This document shows positions 33,246-44,465 of a DNA stretch of 64,000 nt, one piece after another. The notes below the pieces were generated by a model. That model saw only the letters and a program-made list of their open reading frames with translations. It was not told the DNA's origin and did not search any database. This stretch comes from Anodontia alba. Lineage: Eukaryota; Mollusca; Bivalvia; Lucinida; Lucinidae. The stretch is taken from positions 83,964,308 through 84,028,307 of the forward strand of contig OZ024828.1 in assembly GCA_964016985.1 (NCBI GenBank). Reading direction: 5' to 3'. The translations under genes and the position numbers were made by a program. Positions within the stretch are counted from its first letter, which is position 1. Every line of letters starts with the position of its first letter.

Positions 33246-34140
33246 AAAATACCTATTTTGAGGCTATCAAAGGCCACGAAAAGTAAGACTTTTTATTTAG
33301 CTTTTACAGTTATATCTAAATGAAAAGTCTTATGTTTTCGATTCCTTCGATGACGAAATCTGGGCAACGTTCACCGATATCAGTGCAATAACCCCATAGT
33401 ACAATCAAGTAGCTCGAAATGGTCAAATACCCTATAATGCAATGAAGGAGATCGAAGTGGTCAACCCAGGACTGAAGGTAACAGAGAATACTTCTGTATT
33501 ATTACACAACAAAATCTGATAGGTTCATACATACATGTACCTTCACATCAAATTTAAGAAAATTTAATAAACAACATGCATTTGCATAAACGTTTTGTTA
33601 ACATAGAGGCGTCAACTGACAAATGAAAGATTGCATGGCATTAGCATGAATCGACGTCTTTGTTTTTTTCCCTAGATGTTTGATTTCAATTTATCAAAAA
33701 CTTGGACATAATGGGAAAGTGCCACAGAAAAGGGGCCTTAGTGTGTATGCGAACGTTCAAGGCTCACATTTACCATGCATCCACTAAATCTGGTCAGGAC
33801 CATCACCATTTGCACTGAGGAAGTCTTGGATATTGTTTAAAGGTTGACCTGAACATTTAAACTTGCCTACGTTCCATAACTTTGTATTTGTCATTGTTGG
33901 TTTTTGGAAACGTCTCTTTATGAGCAAAATATAGTTACAACCCCTTTTGGTTTTATTCCTGAATGTTCGTTTCAGTAATTCCAGATATAGATGTTTTCGT
34001 TCTGTTTTATTAATATTTGTTTTTCAGTTTTAATAACCAAAGAGAAAAGAAATCTATCAACAGAGTTGGACAAGTCTACTAGACATTCAATACTAGCATA
34101 TAAGCTTCGTTATTAAAAAGTGGCAGTCGGGGTATATGTA
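33246..34140. other. No gene recognised
   Basis: No domain-bearing frame or repeat structure seen. Confidence 0.45.
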
Positions 34141-34200
34141 GACAGCAAAAGCCCAGATCAAACTGCGCATTTGTGCAGTTTGATCAGGTCCTTTGCTGTC
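34141..34200. repeat. GCGGACAGCAAAG-type hairpin
   Basis: GACAGCAAAAGCCCAGATCA, AACTGCGCATTTGTGCAGTT, TGATCAGGTCCTTTGCTGTC: a nearly perfect 60 bp palindrome. Confidence 0.8.
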
Positions 34201-34324
34201 CGCTTAGAGAATCAATGGATAGTATGGGATATTTCGGAGAAAACTTCCTGCAATAGCCCCCATTGGAAAGCCGCAAAACTAGCTCTTGTTGGGAGGTTGC
34301 TATTGTAGAGAGATTAAATATATA

Positions 34325-34653
34325 CAGTCGAATCAATGGCCCGAACATCGTTGGGACCACGGGAATTTTGTTCTAGACATGGGTAGTTCGAGCCACCGAG
34401 GGTTGATCATAGCGTCACATCATGGAGCAAATGGGGATAATTTAGGGATGTAATTTTGACCTTCTATAAAATAAATGTATGTAGAGTGTACTCATTATAC
34501 TCATACATTTTCATGACAAAATAAAAAAAAATCCTAAAATATCCCTAGATATTTGTTTTCTTAATCTATCGGAAGAATTTCTACGGGACTCAAAAACGAG
34601 TTCGAATCAGCCTCGGTAACGAGCTATATGTGTTTGAGCCACTGAAAGTTTAC
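34325..34653. mobile_element. Pogo/Tigger-like palindromic MITE, copy 2
   Basis: TA then CAGTCGAATCAATGGCCCGA; the right end GTTTGAGCCACTGAAAG is truncated where FB copy 12 begins. Internal blocks (GGTAGTTCGAGCCACCGA, GGAAGAATTTCTACGGGACT) match 6125-6482. Confidence 0.6.
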
Positions 34654-34923
34654 CATTTCGAAAACACGCCTATTCAAATATATAGAAAATTTTATCCCCA
34701 AAAATTGAAAATTTTCAGATAAAAAACTCTGATATTTTTCATATTTCTGCTCAAAACATAGATTGTGGGTACTTGTTAGAACCGCCTCGCCGAGGCGGTT
34801 CTAACGAGTACCTACAATCTATGTTTTTGAGTAGAAATAAGAAAAATAATGTATACCCCCAGTTTTACTAGATAAAAGTGGGGTTTAAGGGGGTCAAAAT
34901 TATATAGCTATGTTTTCGTGATG
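34654..34923 (+). mobile_element. FB palindromic MITE, copy 12
   Basis: CATTTCGAAAACACGCC to GTTTTCGTGATG. The ACCCCTGTAAACCCC segment is missing from the second arm (GTATACCCCCAGTTTTAC). Confidence 0.85.
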
Positions 34924-35252
34924 TATAATTAATTAACACTTTGGGGAATCAGAAAAGTAACTGTTATAAGGAGGTGGTTGTTGTTGAAAGGTGACCGTTC
35001 CTGGAGGTCGTAACAAAAACCCTTATCAGATTGTGTAGCTTCGATGGCTGATCTATATCTATACTGTTCACGTATGCCCCGATGACACATTTTCTAAGAG
35101 AGTGAGGCTTATATTTGCTTAGGTCCTTTTTAACGAGAGATGCCTTTTGTAACATTTGTTTATATGTTTTAGATTTAACGTTTAGCAAGCTGGGTTAAGA
35201 TTACAGCAGGCGATATTTTAAAAAAAAGTTTCTTATTCTTCCTGAAAACAGG

Positions 35253-35313
35253 CTTTGACAGTTCATGCAAATAGTCTCCTAAGAGACAATGTGCATAAAA
35301 TGTCAAAACCTAT
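35253..35313. repeat. TTTGACATTTCATGC hairpin
   Basis: GCTTTGACAGTTCATGCAAA, TAGTCTCC, AGAGACAATGTGCATAAAAT then GTCAAA. Relatives are at 46539-46617 and 55740-56165. Confidence 0.6.
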
Positions 35314-35569
35314 TTTCGGGGAAAAAATAAGAAAAATATCTTCAGTTTGTCGTCTTCTAAATTAGCTAAAATGGCCGATCAAATAGTGGTAAAGGTTAAT
35401 TATACCTCTAATTAATCATAGATTCCTTATAACATTCAGGTTGATGGATCTGAAGGATGTATAAATAAATACAACCTGCCTACAACGACCTGGGGAAAGC
35501 ATACAGCTGGCTATCGTAGGGAGGTGTCTATTATAGAATGGTTTAATGTATAGAATCGTATAACAGCCA

Positions 35570-35813
35570 GGGCCCAGTTGTTCAAAGCGTCGTTAGCTTA
35601 ACGAGCTCGTTAAGGGTAATTTCGTTAACTGTTTTAGCGGATCCAATATACAATATTCTGATATTTTTTGCTGAAAAAATGTGAGTAGCTTTTGCACTGC
35701 AAAAGCTACTCACATTTTTTTAGCAAAAAATTTCAGCATATTTGTGTATCACTCAATGTAAATTTTAACGAATCGTTAACTAACGACATCGTTAGCTTTG
35801 AACAACTGGGCCC
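35570..35813. mobile_element. GGGCCCAGTTG palindromic MITE, copy 3
   Basis: Best preserved copy, with GGGCCCAGTTGTTCAAAG at both ends in inverted orientation. The central hairpin AGCTTTTGCACTGCAAAAGC is perfect. Confidence 0.85.
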
Positions 35814-36107
35814 AGTTTTTTTTCTAATACCCAAATGTATTTTGATAGTATAAGAGAAACTGGCTTTTATAAGATAGCGGCTGTTTGTTAGAGGTGACCG
35901 TTCGTGAAGACTCTAATGCATTTGCAGTGAAAACTAAGAATCGGACATAATCTTGAAAACATTCACTCTATAGCTTCCATAATTACCAGAACTATTTGGA
36001 CATTATCATACACAAATTAAAACAAATTATTTAATGTCCTAATTATAAAGCCTGCTTTTGTAATCCTCACTAACCTAAATCATAATTATAAAGCCTACCA
36101 TTCCTTT

Positions 36108-36384
36108 TGAGAACTAGTACTGTAACACATGGGGGTTAAAAATCAACACGAACAAAACAAAAATAATGATTTTCGAACGGGGTCGTAATACAAACCATGA
36201 TTTTATCCTCTGCGATAAAACTTTAGAGAATGTTCAATCTTTCAAATACCTTGGTATACATTCTTTAACAACGGCTCATGGTTTCGGACGCAGAAAAGAC
36301 TTGCTCAACATTCAGCATTTGCATTACACAATTTATTTATCGTATTTAACCAGCTTGAAATTTCTAATTCAAATAAAAAAAAAA
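36108..36384 (+). pseudogene. Element A, left part: RT thumb region of a non-LTR retrotransposon
   Basis: Encodes WGLKINTNKTKIMIFERGR then SFKYLGIHS. After a frameshift it reads in another frame RTQKRLAQHSAFALHNLFIV then FNQLEISNSNK. This is the region just after the RT palm (WxLxINxxKTK) and the FKYLG box. The 5' part (endonuclease, RT palm) is absent. It stops where the Naiad fragment begins at 36385 and resumes at 41740. Confidence 0.75.
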
Positions 36385-36566
36385 GGTAAGAGAAAAGTCG
36401 GGGAGTGCCACAATCACAAACCGCAGCCCTTCCTAGACACCAAGTGGAAGAGGAAACCGACAAATCCAAACAAGCACAAATCGAACAAACGTACGAAAAG
36501 CACAAAGATTAGCTCTCTCTTCCCCAAGCGAGGTAATCGCAATACTAAAAGGATTGAAAAACACGA
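36385..36566 (-). mobile_element. Naiad 3' fragment (element B), left piece
   Basis: Reverse complement of the Naiad 3' terminus (GGTAAGAGAAAAGTC.. GGGAGTGCCACAATCACAAA ..AAAGGATTGAAAAACACGA). It breaks off at 36566 where element C begins and continues at 41648. Confidence 0.8.
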
Positions 36567-36894
36567 CGTTCGACGTTTGTGCGATGAAGCTATAAGGCTG
36601 TTTTTATTTAAGGCCGGTATATGATTCTTATTTATTTATTCACAATTTTGCGTTGCGTTTTAGTCTAAACGCCTTTATTTGAGTCATAAATTATTGGACA
36701 GATGCCTCATGAGAAGTCTCGAGCTATGTAAATATTTTCATTAATGTAAATAATGTAAATGATTTTTTGGGTACTAACAAGCATTGGGTCAGCATCGTTT
36801 TAGGTCACTCAGCTGGAAAATTGTTTTCATCACGTTGACGCACCCATGCAAAGTATGGCCTCCTTATATGTATGCTAATGAAAATTTGGATAGT

Positions 36895-37045
36895 TTTCCG
36901 GGCGTGGATGGTTGGGGCTTGTTGTAACCGCCTCATTAGGGCGGTTCTGATGAGCCACAGGGGTCTATGTTGGGTCATAGATTGGAGAATTAAAGTATAC
37001 CCCTGTGGACCCACTTTCCTGTACATAAAGCAGGGTTTACAGGGG
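36895..37045. repeat. FB-related palindrome in element C leader
   Basis: GTAACCGCCTCATTAGGGCG then GTTCTGATGAG, and AAAGTATACCCCTGTGGACC.. with ..GCAGGGTTTACAGGGG, resemble the hairpin and GGGGTTT arm of FB but are diverged. Either an old FB insertion in the leader or a shared source. Confidence 0.5.
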
Positions 37046-37487
37046 CCCTTCTTGAATGGACGTGTTAGCGTAGTGAATGCTGAAGGGATTTTTTAAAGAT
37101 AGCAATCTCGAGCTTTGATGCTGCTTGCTTAAGATTTTTTGATGGTATGCGAACTTTTCTGAGTTATATGCTTTAAATGTTTATGACCTAGTAGTTTTTT
37201 CTGTTTAGGGGATCATATAAGTAAAGCAGAGTATAGCCATACCTAAAGTCACACGCACATGTACACATGCAAAACATACGTGCACGCATGCACATATAGA
37301 TACATGTCCTGCTCAAGTCTCTCTTTACATATTCATTTCTCTCTTAAGTCACACTAACAAACGCACACATGCATGTCACACAGAGAAATCACCAAAATAG
37401 CTAACATAGTATTTTTTTTCGTAAGTTAATCCAAAATATACAACCTCCATATCGTATTTTTTTTTGTTTGTTTCTGTTACCTCTCGA

Positions 37488-37661
37488 ATGCTACTTTTAT
37501 TAGCATTGTTCTTAACCATTTCTGAAATGTTTTGCTATTTACGGGGAATAGGGGTGAGGGTGTGGGTGCAGCAGGCTCTGGGAGTGACATGTGAACAAAT
37601 TCTTGATGCTGGCATGCTGACAGCTCTTTTATTTCTGTTCTTTCTTGCTGCAGTTACATGA
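37488..37661 (+). CDS. Small hydrophobic ORF upstream of element C polyprotein
   Basis: ATG at 37488 opens 57 codons beginning MLLLLALFLTISEMFCYL and ending ALLFLFFLAAVT. There are two hydrophobic stretches flanking VRVWVQQALGVTCEQILDAG. Its TGA stop overlaps the ATG of the next frame (ATGA at 37658-37661), the geometry used in termination-reinitiation. Function unknown; it may be a chance frame in the leader. Confidence 0.35.
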   Translation: MLLLLALFLTISEMFCYLRGIGVRVWVQQALGVTCEQILDAGMLTALLFLFFLAAVT

Positions 37662-40600
37662 GTATCTTACACAGCAGAACCAAAATCGTCATCATGCCAG
37701 TATATCGTCGCATCTACACTTTTAACATTTTCTTGCATATAACACTTTTAATCATGTTAAATCATCATCCAGTCTACATATATTCAGTATTCCTTTCGGT
37801 GCTACAAACTGCCACCTTAACAGAAACAATTGTTAAGATCAGTTATTGTAAACCCGTTGTTGAGCATAGTAAAGCTGCAAGAAGTAATTCACAATTTACC
37901 TTGGTGTGTTTACTATTTTTATTTATTGTTGACTTTTTTGCATGGTTCTCTATTCTCTTACTTCGTTCTGGCGATATCCAGCCAAATCCAGGTCCAGTGT
38001 CAGTCTCATCGTCAAGCAGTTCATCTAGCTCTTCAACCTTTTCTTCCACCCATTTGCATTCTTTCAACCTCAACCATAGCCTGTCCTTCGTCCAGTACAA
38101 TGTTCAAAGTGTCATTAACAAACTTGATATCCTAAACGCAGAACTATTTGATTTGATGTAATATCATTGACGGAAACATGGCTTAATTCTACTATACCGA
38201 CCGATGACTTATTACTTCATTCTTATAATAAACCGGAACGGAAAGATCGAACAGGCGACACCCACGGAGGAGTTATGATATACGTCAAAGAGGGCATCTA
38301 TTACAAGCGTAGACATGATTTAGAAATTAGAGATATTGAGAGCATATGGATTGAGTTAGCAAATAATCATAAGCGAATTCTCTTTGGTCTCTTCTACAGA
38401 CCTCCAAATTCTGGCCTAAACTATTATAACAATATCGAAAACTCTATAGCCCTTGCTGTTGATACGGGTATAGGAAATATTATAGTAACAGGTGACTTCA
38501 ATTTTAACTTTTTAATCCCACAAACGAAACGTAAAATTGATACACTTTGTACTCAGTTCTCACTACATCAGTCCATTGACAAGCCCACCCATTTTACTGA
38601 AAACTCGTCTTCTTTAATCGACATTATACTTACTAGCAATAAAGATAACCTCATACTTAGTGGTGTCGGTGAGCCCTTTTTAAATCAGGAGGTACGGTAT
38701 CACTGCCCAATTTTTGGTCTACTTAAATTTTCAAAGCATAAATCTAAGTCTTTCACAAGACGCGTTTGGTATTATAATAATGGTAATTATGATCTTTTAC
38801 GGGAAAAGGCATCAGCTATGGACTGGAACTCATTAAAAGACGATGATATAGACAAACATGCTATTAATATAAACACTGCTATCTTTTCTCTTGCTAATGA
38901 ATGTATACCTAACAAACACATTAGGGTCAAATCTTCTGATCCTGCCTGGCTAACAACTTCATTAAAACGATTGATACGTAAACGTAAAAGAGCATATAAA
39001 AAGGCAAAAAGAACTAACTCAGAACGCCATTGGTCAAAGTTTAAAACGCTGTGAAATAAGGTGACGACTCAAATTCGGATTTCAAAAGATCAGTTCTATG
39101 ACAAAATTGCCGGTAAGCTAAAATCTGAAACACTTTCTTCTAAAGACTGGTGGGCAACTCTGAAAACGTTTATCAGTCCGAACTCAAATTCAGCTATTCC
39201 GCCCCTTGAAACTAATGGCATTATATGTACAGATGAGTTGGAAAAAGCAAATATATTTAATAATTTCTTCCAAAGTCAGACATTACTTAACGACCATAAT
39301 GCAATTATTCCTGATTTTCCTCCCCAGTTATATCGCTCTGAGCTAAGTACCATTTCACTGAGTCCTCCTGAAATCGAGTCAGTTCTTAAAATATTAAAAG
39401 TTGGAAAAGCATCTGGTCCAAACGGCCTGAGCAATTACATTCTTCGTGAACTATCAAGTGAAGTATCCTCTCCATTGTGTTCTCTCTTTAATCAGTCTCT
39501 TCACTCTGGTGTTATACCAAAATGCTACAAAGAAGCGAATGTTTCTCCTGTTCCAAAAAAGGGCGATCTTTCTCTTGTTTCCAATTATCGACCAATATCA
39601 TTACTGAATTCTGAAAGTAAAGTCTTTGAGAAACTTATATTTAAATATCTATATAACCATCTCCAGGACAATAACATGTTGTCTTCTGTTCAGTCTGGTT
39701 TTATACCCGGTGACTCAACCGTTAATCAACTAACCTATTTATATCATATATTTTGCGAGGCATTGGATTCAGGTAAAGAGGTTCGGACCGTCTTCTGTGA
39801 CATCAGCAAAGCATTTGACCGTGTTTGGCATGCAGGCCTTATATACAAACTCGAAGTTGCTGATGTCACAGGAGAAGTCCTTCGCTGGTTTGAAAGTTAT
39901 CTTTCTGATAGAAGACAACGTGTTGTTCTTCCGGGTACTTTTTCTGATTGGACTTATCTTAGGGCTGGTGTTCCTCAAGGTTCCATCTTGGGCCCCCTAC
40001 TGTTTCTTATTTATATTAACGACATTGTTACTGATATTCATTCAAATATACGTCTTTTTGCGGATGATACCAGTCTGTTTATTATTGTAGAAAATCCTTT
40101 GACCGCAGCTAACCTATTAAACTCCGATTTAGATAAGATTTCCAGGTGGGCTGCCACATGGCTAGTAACTTTCAATCCTTCTAAAAGCGAATCTCTTCTA
40201 ATCTCTCGTAAGATCAACTGGCAAAATCATCCACCCTTATTTATGCAAAACGTGCAGATAGAAGAAGTAGATTTTCATAAACATCTAGGCATATATTTTA
40301 CTAAAGATTGTAGCTGGCATCAATATATTGACTATATAAAAGATAAGGCCTGGTGTAGGATAAATATTATGCGGAAATTAAAATTCAAACTTGATAGGAA
40401 ATCTTTGGAAACAATTTATCTAGTATTTATAAGACCGTTATTAGAATACGGGGATATCATATGGGATAACTGTTCCCAGTATGAAAAAAATGAACTGGAC
40501 AAAATTCAGAATGAGGCGGCAAGGATAGCCACGGGGGCTACTAAGCTCCTTTCGTTAAACAATCTCTACAGAGAAGTTTGTTGGGAGTCCCTTCACAAAC

Positions 40601-41207
40601 GACGACAGGATCACAAACTTACAGTGTTTTATAAAATGTTGAACAACCTTGCACCGATCTATCTATCTTCCTTAATACCCCAACAAGTAAGTCACATTTC
40701 CCAATATAATCTGCGAAATTCAGGGGATATTCAAACTATACGGACTAAAACGAATCAGTTTTACAACTCTTTCCTACCTTCGACTTTAAGAGAGTGGAAT
40801 AACGTACCATCTGAGGCAAGACAATGCACCACCTTAAATTCCTTTAAACATTTTCTTAAGAAAGATAAATCTTCAGTCCCGAACTATTACTATCATGGCA
40901 ATAGAAAGGCACAAATCCTACACGCTCGACTACGTACAGGCTGTAGTTCTTTGAATTTAGATTTATTCTATAAAAATATAACAGACTCGCCTTTATGTCT
41001 TTGTGGCAGTGTTGAAGATCCACAACATTTTTCTTTCATTGCAGATTTTATCAAGCACACCGTAATATCCTCCTAAATGCCATAACTGGTTATTACACTC
41101 CTTCCTTAAGATTGTTGTTATATAGTGATCCGTCTTTATCCCAGGAAATAAACAGAGATATTTTTGATCATGTTCATAAATTTATCATTGACACAAAGCG
41201 TTTCTAA
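37658..41207 (+). pseudogene. Element C polyprotein: endonuclease and reverse transcriptase
   Basis: ATG at 37658. Residues ~90-104 are hydrophobic (FAWFSILLL), followed by 2A-like GDIQPNPGP (105-113) and a serine run. The endonuclease starts at FVQYNVQSVINKLDIL. After a frameshift near 38152-38158 it continues DVISLTETWLN, GDFNFNF and SSLIDIILTS. An in-frame TGA at 39052-39054 (probably a mutated CGA) separates the linker from the RT. RT motifs are VSPVPKKGD, NYRPISLL, VFCDISKAFDRVWH, GVPQGSILGPLLFLIYIND, FADDTSLF (~40057) and HLGIYF. A one-base loss near 41028 shifts the C-terminal HCRFYQAHRN region; the expected stop is TAA 41205-41207. It has all key catalytic residues but three disabling lesions. 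Confidence 0.85.
37970..37996 (+). other. 2A-like motif GDIQPNPGP
   Basis: Matches the ribosome-skipping consensus D-(V/I)-E-x-N-P-G-P except for Gln in place of Glu. It follows a hydrophobic stretch, so skipping would separate a short membrane-targeted leader from the endonuclease-RT. The Gln makes activity uncertain; related retrotransposons vary at this position. Confidence 0.6.
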
Positions 41208-41628
41208 CCTTATATAATTAGCCATAAGTATGCGACGATATAATGAAAGCTGCTGCTTAAATCATCCAGTATGCCTGCTCCCCAATTTTATTCTCTTTTC
41301 CCCTTAGTTTATTTTCGTTTTTTTTTTTTTTTTTTTTCATTTCTTCTACATTTAATGTACCAAATTTTCAAACTATGGTTCATATATATTCTTATCTGCC
41401 CAAGTTTTTGGTAGTCAGTTAGTATATTGTTCATCTGTTGTTATTCAAATCGATTCATATCAGTCTGCCTGAACCATTACTTAATATTAACTTATATCAG
41501 TAGTAATCCGCCACAAACATTACAACTGTATATTTACTGGGAGAGGGACTCTATAAGCATTTGCTTTCGTTCTAATCCTTTATATGTTTTCAGCTTTCGT
41601 CTGTTTGTGTTATATTGTAAACTATTTG

Positions 41629-41634
41629 AATAAA
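41629..41634 (+). terminator. AATAAA of element C
   Basis: Lies 14 bp before the direct repeat that marks the 3' end of element C. No poly(A) tail follows. Confidence 0.55.
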
Positions 41635-41647
41635 ATATGTTTATACT

Positions 41648-41739
41648 AAAAACACGAGAACAAAATGACACATGGTAAGACATACAACAAATCGCCTCGT
41701 AGAATAAACCACAAAGCAACAAAGAGTAAGACTAACATG
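41648..41739 (-). mobile_element. Naiad 3' fragment (element B), right piece
   Basis: Continues the piece at 36385-36566: GAGAACAAAATGACACATGG, then AAGACATACAACAAATCGCC and AAGAGTAAGACTAACAT. It is truncated there, joining the remaining part of element A. Confidence 0.8.
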
Positions 41740-42326
41740 TATAACAATAAATCCCGTAATTATAATGCTGAAGTATGGGGTAATCATGAATCCAAGGATA
41801 TTGAATTAATACACTGTAAATGTTTACGAAAGTTTTGCATGTAAAGAAATCAACGAATCTAGAAGGTCTCTATGGAGAACTAGGTCGATATCCTATGAAA
41901 ATTTCAAGGCAACTTATCATGATAAGATACTGGATAAAATTATTGAAAACGCATAATCCATTATTAATGAGTGTGTATAATACGTTACTTACAGACGCTA
42001 ATAATAATATCACTCACAACGGTATAAATTGGGCAAATCAAATTAAAACAATTCTAAATAATATTGGCATGTCAAATTTGTGGAATGACCAGTTTGTCGT
42101 AGACATTGATTATGCCTCTATAAAACAACGAATATTAGACATAGACAAACAAACTTGGTATGCAAAAATTAATAATTCCAGTCGGCTTCCCTCATATTGT
42201 CTATTTAAACATGATTTCATAACCGAAAAGTACCTTTCATCCATAAATGAAAATAAATACCGCGTGGCATATTCTAAACTAAGGCTCTCGTCTCATGATC
42301 TTGCTATAGAAACTAGGTCTTTATAA
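41740..42326 (+). pseudogene. Element A, right part: C-terminal domain of a non-LTR retrotransposon
   Basis: Starts in YNAEVWGNHESKDIELIH and, after a one-base shift near 41820, runs KVLHVKKSTNLEGLYGELGR then YPMKISRQLIMIRYWIKLL, to RLSSHDLAIET. This follows naturally on the left part at 36108-36384, with roughly 12 residues lost at the junction. The usual C-terminal cysteine motif is missing, replaced by RSL-stop and then a GACGTC-rich block. Confidence 0.75.
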
Positions 42327-42349
42327 TTACAATTTATTAAACTGGTCAA

Positions 42350-42445
42350 AGCGGGCATACGACGTCATACTGAAGTCGATGTGACGTAATGGCGTCGCAT
42401 CGACGTCGGTGAGATGTCGTTCTGACGTCATCTGCCTGTTGGGAT
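42350..42445. repeat. GACGTC-rich block
   Basis: Six TGACGT/GACGTC-like motifs in 95 bp, with partial inverted symmetry (ATACGACGTCATACTG.. / ..GTTCTGACGTCATCTG). It lies in the 3' region of element A. Possibly a small MITE; it could also act as a cluster of CRE-like sites. Confidence 0.4.
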
Positions 42446-42682
42446 ACTTTGTACAAGTATCAATCTAATTAAGAGTTACATGTATGTAAATATCTATGAT
42501 TTGTTACTGGTATCGGTAAGAACATGACAATTATATATATACGAGATATAGGAACATTGGGATTCTTCTCAGAAAATGTTTATCAGTAATGTCTTTCACT
42601 ATTGTTATTTACAATTTTGTATGGCTATAAATGTATGTATATATGTTTAATGCCGAATAAACTTATGTTGTGTTATGTTAGT
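42446..42682 (+). mobile_element. Element A 3' end
   Basis: AT-rich untranslated region ending TTTAATGCCGAATAAACTTA then TGTTGTGTTATGTTA. The TGCCGAATAAA.. plus short TTATG/TTGTG tail is a familiar non-LTR 3' terminus. Confidence 0.55.
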
Positions 42683-43714
42683 TACGCCATCTCCTTAAAA
42701 TTTTAATTACTTCTCTGTGCAGAACACTTCTATTCATCAGAGACTTCTTGAATCACGTTTTCCTATGTTACTGTCTACGGCTTAGGCTAGACAATATGTT
42801 TAGGTTCGGACACGGAAGTGATTTAATTGTTGACCCACAGTACACCATTGACCTTAGTCGCGTTTACAAGTAAAACCTCGAACTAGATATAGCACTAAAC
42901 AGAATAGAATAATATTTCAAGTATGGGAAAACCAAGGTATTCTCAATTCGTGTGCATTTTTATCGGCTTACTGCACATGTACAGCACTTTATCAAAGTTC
43001 ATGGGATATACACTAATCTGGACGATTTCACTTAAAATGGGCGGATGCATTGGTACTGCTAAGCACAATTTATAGCAGTCCCGGGACAGCGTACAAAAAA
43101 ATCGATATTCTTAACTACTTGTTTAAGGTTTGATAAGGTAAGCCCAAAAGCGATGTGAAACGAGCTGTAATTTCACATTTTATTGTGACCTAGGGTCATT
43201 CACATTTAGACGATATATCATTTATACCTATCCAATTCACCCATAGTATTTTGGAAGTAAGCCGATTCAGCCAAAATTTGCATGTAAAGAACCAAATACT
43301 ATTAAAATCAGCTTTAACAGTTAGTGTGTGCGAAGCGTAGACCAAGCTTTTTGTGAAGCTTATGCTTGTACAGACCAGTTTACATTGTGTTTAATTAGTA
43401 GTTTTGTTTTGTTTACGTAGACACTTTGATGTTGCCCATTTTTGTGTCAGCAATATGTAAATGAGTTTTGTGTTTTGTTAAACCCTGGAGAAGCCCGATA
43501 GCGACCGAAATCGCTTCTTTTGATTTCCAGCTTTGTCAATAGCCTAATGATTTGACCACAGCAAATACAATATCTGTAATACTAAAAGAACGAATTAGCC
43601 TCAGAAACTAGAAAACGGTAAAAACTTGCTGCGGTTGGTTGGTTTAAATAAATAACGATATTGTTCTTATTGATAAATTTTATATCTAATTTCCGGAATT
43701 TTAATGAGTTTTCC

Positions 43715-43747
<33 letters not shown>

Positions 43748-44153
43748 GTGGGGAAACAGACAATACGTTATTCAAATTCTCCCAAAGTAGCTTCTCGAAT
43801 TTACCACCTATAAATAGATTACGTGCACATTGTAAATAAATCGGACGTCATCTAAGCATAGACGGGTGCGTAATTATATGACTGAAAGTTCGGTATTCCC
43901 CGTGCGGTGTATTAGTCAATTAATACATTGCAGCGATGCTTCTGTAAACGACAAAGGTGTGAACCGAATAAAAGAACAAAGTTCGAGAACGTAATGGCAA
44001 ACGTTATTAAGAATCTTTTTTTTTTTTTTTCGGGAAAATTCATTTATTTCAAACTGCATAGAAAAATCTACCCAATAAATATTTTAATTTTGGTCAGATG
44101 TTACTGTCCTCTGTGGTCAACATAGATGAATTGTTGTATAAGCAGGATACGTC
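42683..44153. other. No gene recognised
   Basis: Contains a poly(T) tract at about 43718-43746. No domain-bearing frame. Confidence 0.45.
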
Positions 44154-44395
44154 TTACTCACTCTTCGTGCCCATCTCAAACACCGCTGGTCCGAACCCAA
44201 ATTGATCATCATCGGGTTCGAGTTGACCTAGCGGCAACTCTGCATATATGGGCCGTCGCATGACAAAATCAACAAATGACCTGTGTACCACGCACAGTGA
44301 CCTGTGCATCTGTCCAGTCATATCCGTCTTCACTTTCTGCACGTAGAAACCTTCGACCCTTAGCAACCCATCGAGTGCGCCCAGTCATTTTGTTG
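44154..44395 (-). CDS. Possible unidentified exon
   Basis: Two overlapping minus-strand frames have unusually balanced composition for this window. One contains MTGRTRWVAKGRRFL then EDGYDWTDAQVTV. The other contains GFYVQKVKTDMTGQMHRS then LGQLEPDDDQFGFGPAVFEM and ends near a good donor (AAGAGTGAGTAAG, about 44150-44162). I recognise no family. It may be a real exon, a pseudogene or part of a repeat. Confidence 0.25.
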
Positions 44396-44465
44396 GGTTT
44401 GTCATGCGCTGGCTCATATGGTTAAACCGTCTGAAATCAGCAGGCCAATTACCTACGAATTTACC

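Larger units (their letters stand above)
36567..41647 (+). mobile_element. Element C: near-complete 5.1 kb non-LTR retrotransposon
   Basis: Bounded by the 10 bp direct repeat AAAAACACGA (36557-36566 and 41648-41657). This matches the point at which the host Naiad sequence (GAAAAACAC..GAGAACAAAATG) is broken, so both ends are defined. It has about 1.1 kb of 5' leader, a long frame with 2A-like, endonuclease and RT domains (37658-41207), and a 440 bp 3' region with a T-rich tract (41318-41338) and AATAAA at 41629. The domain order and motifs place it in the CR1/L2/Jockey assemblage; the clade was not resolved. Confidence 0.8.
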
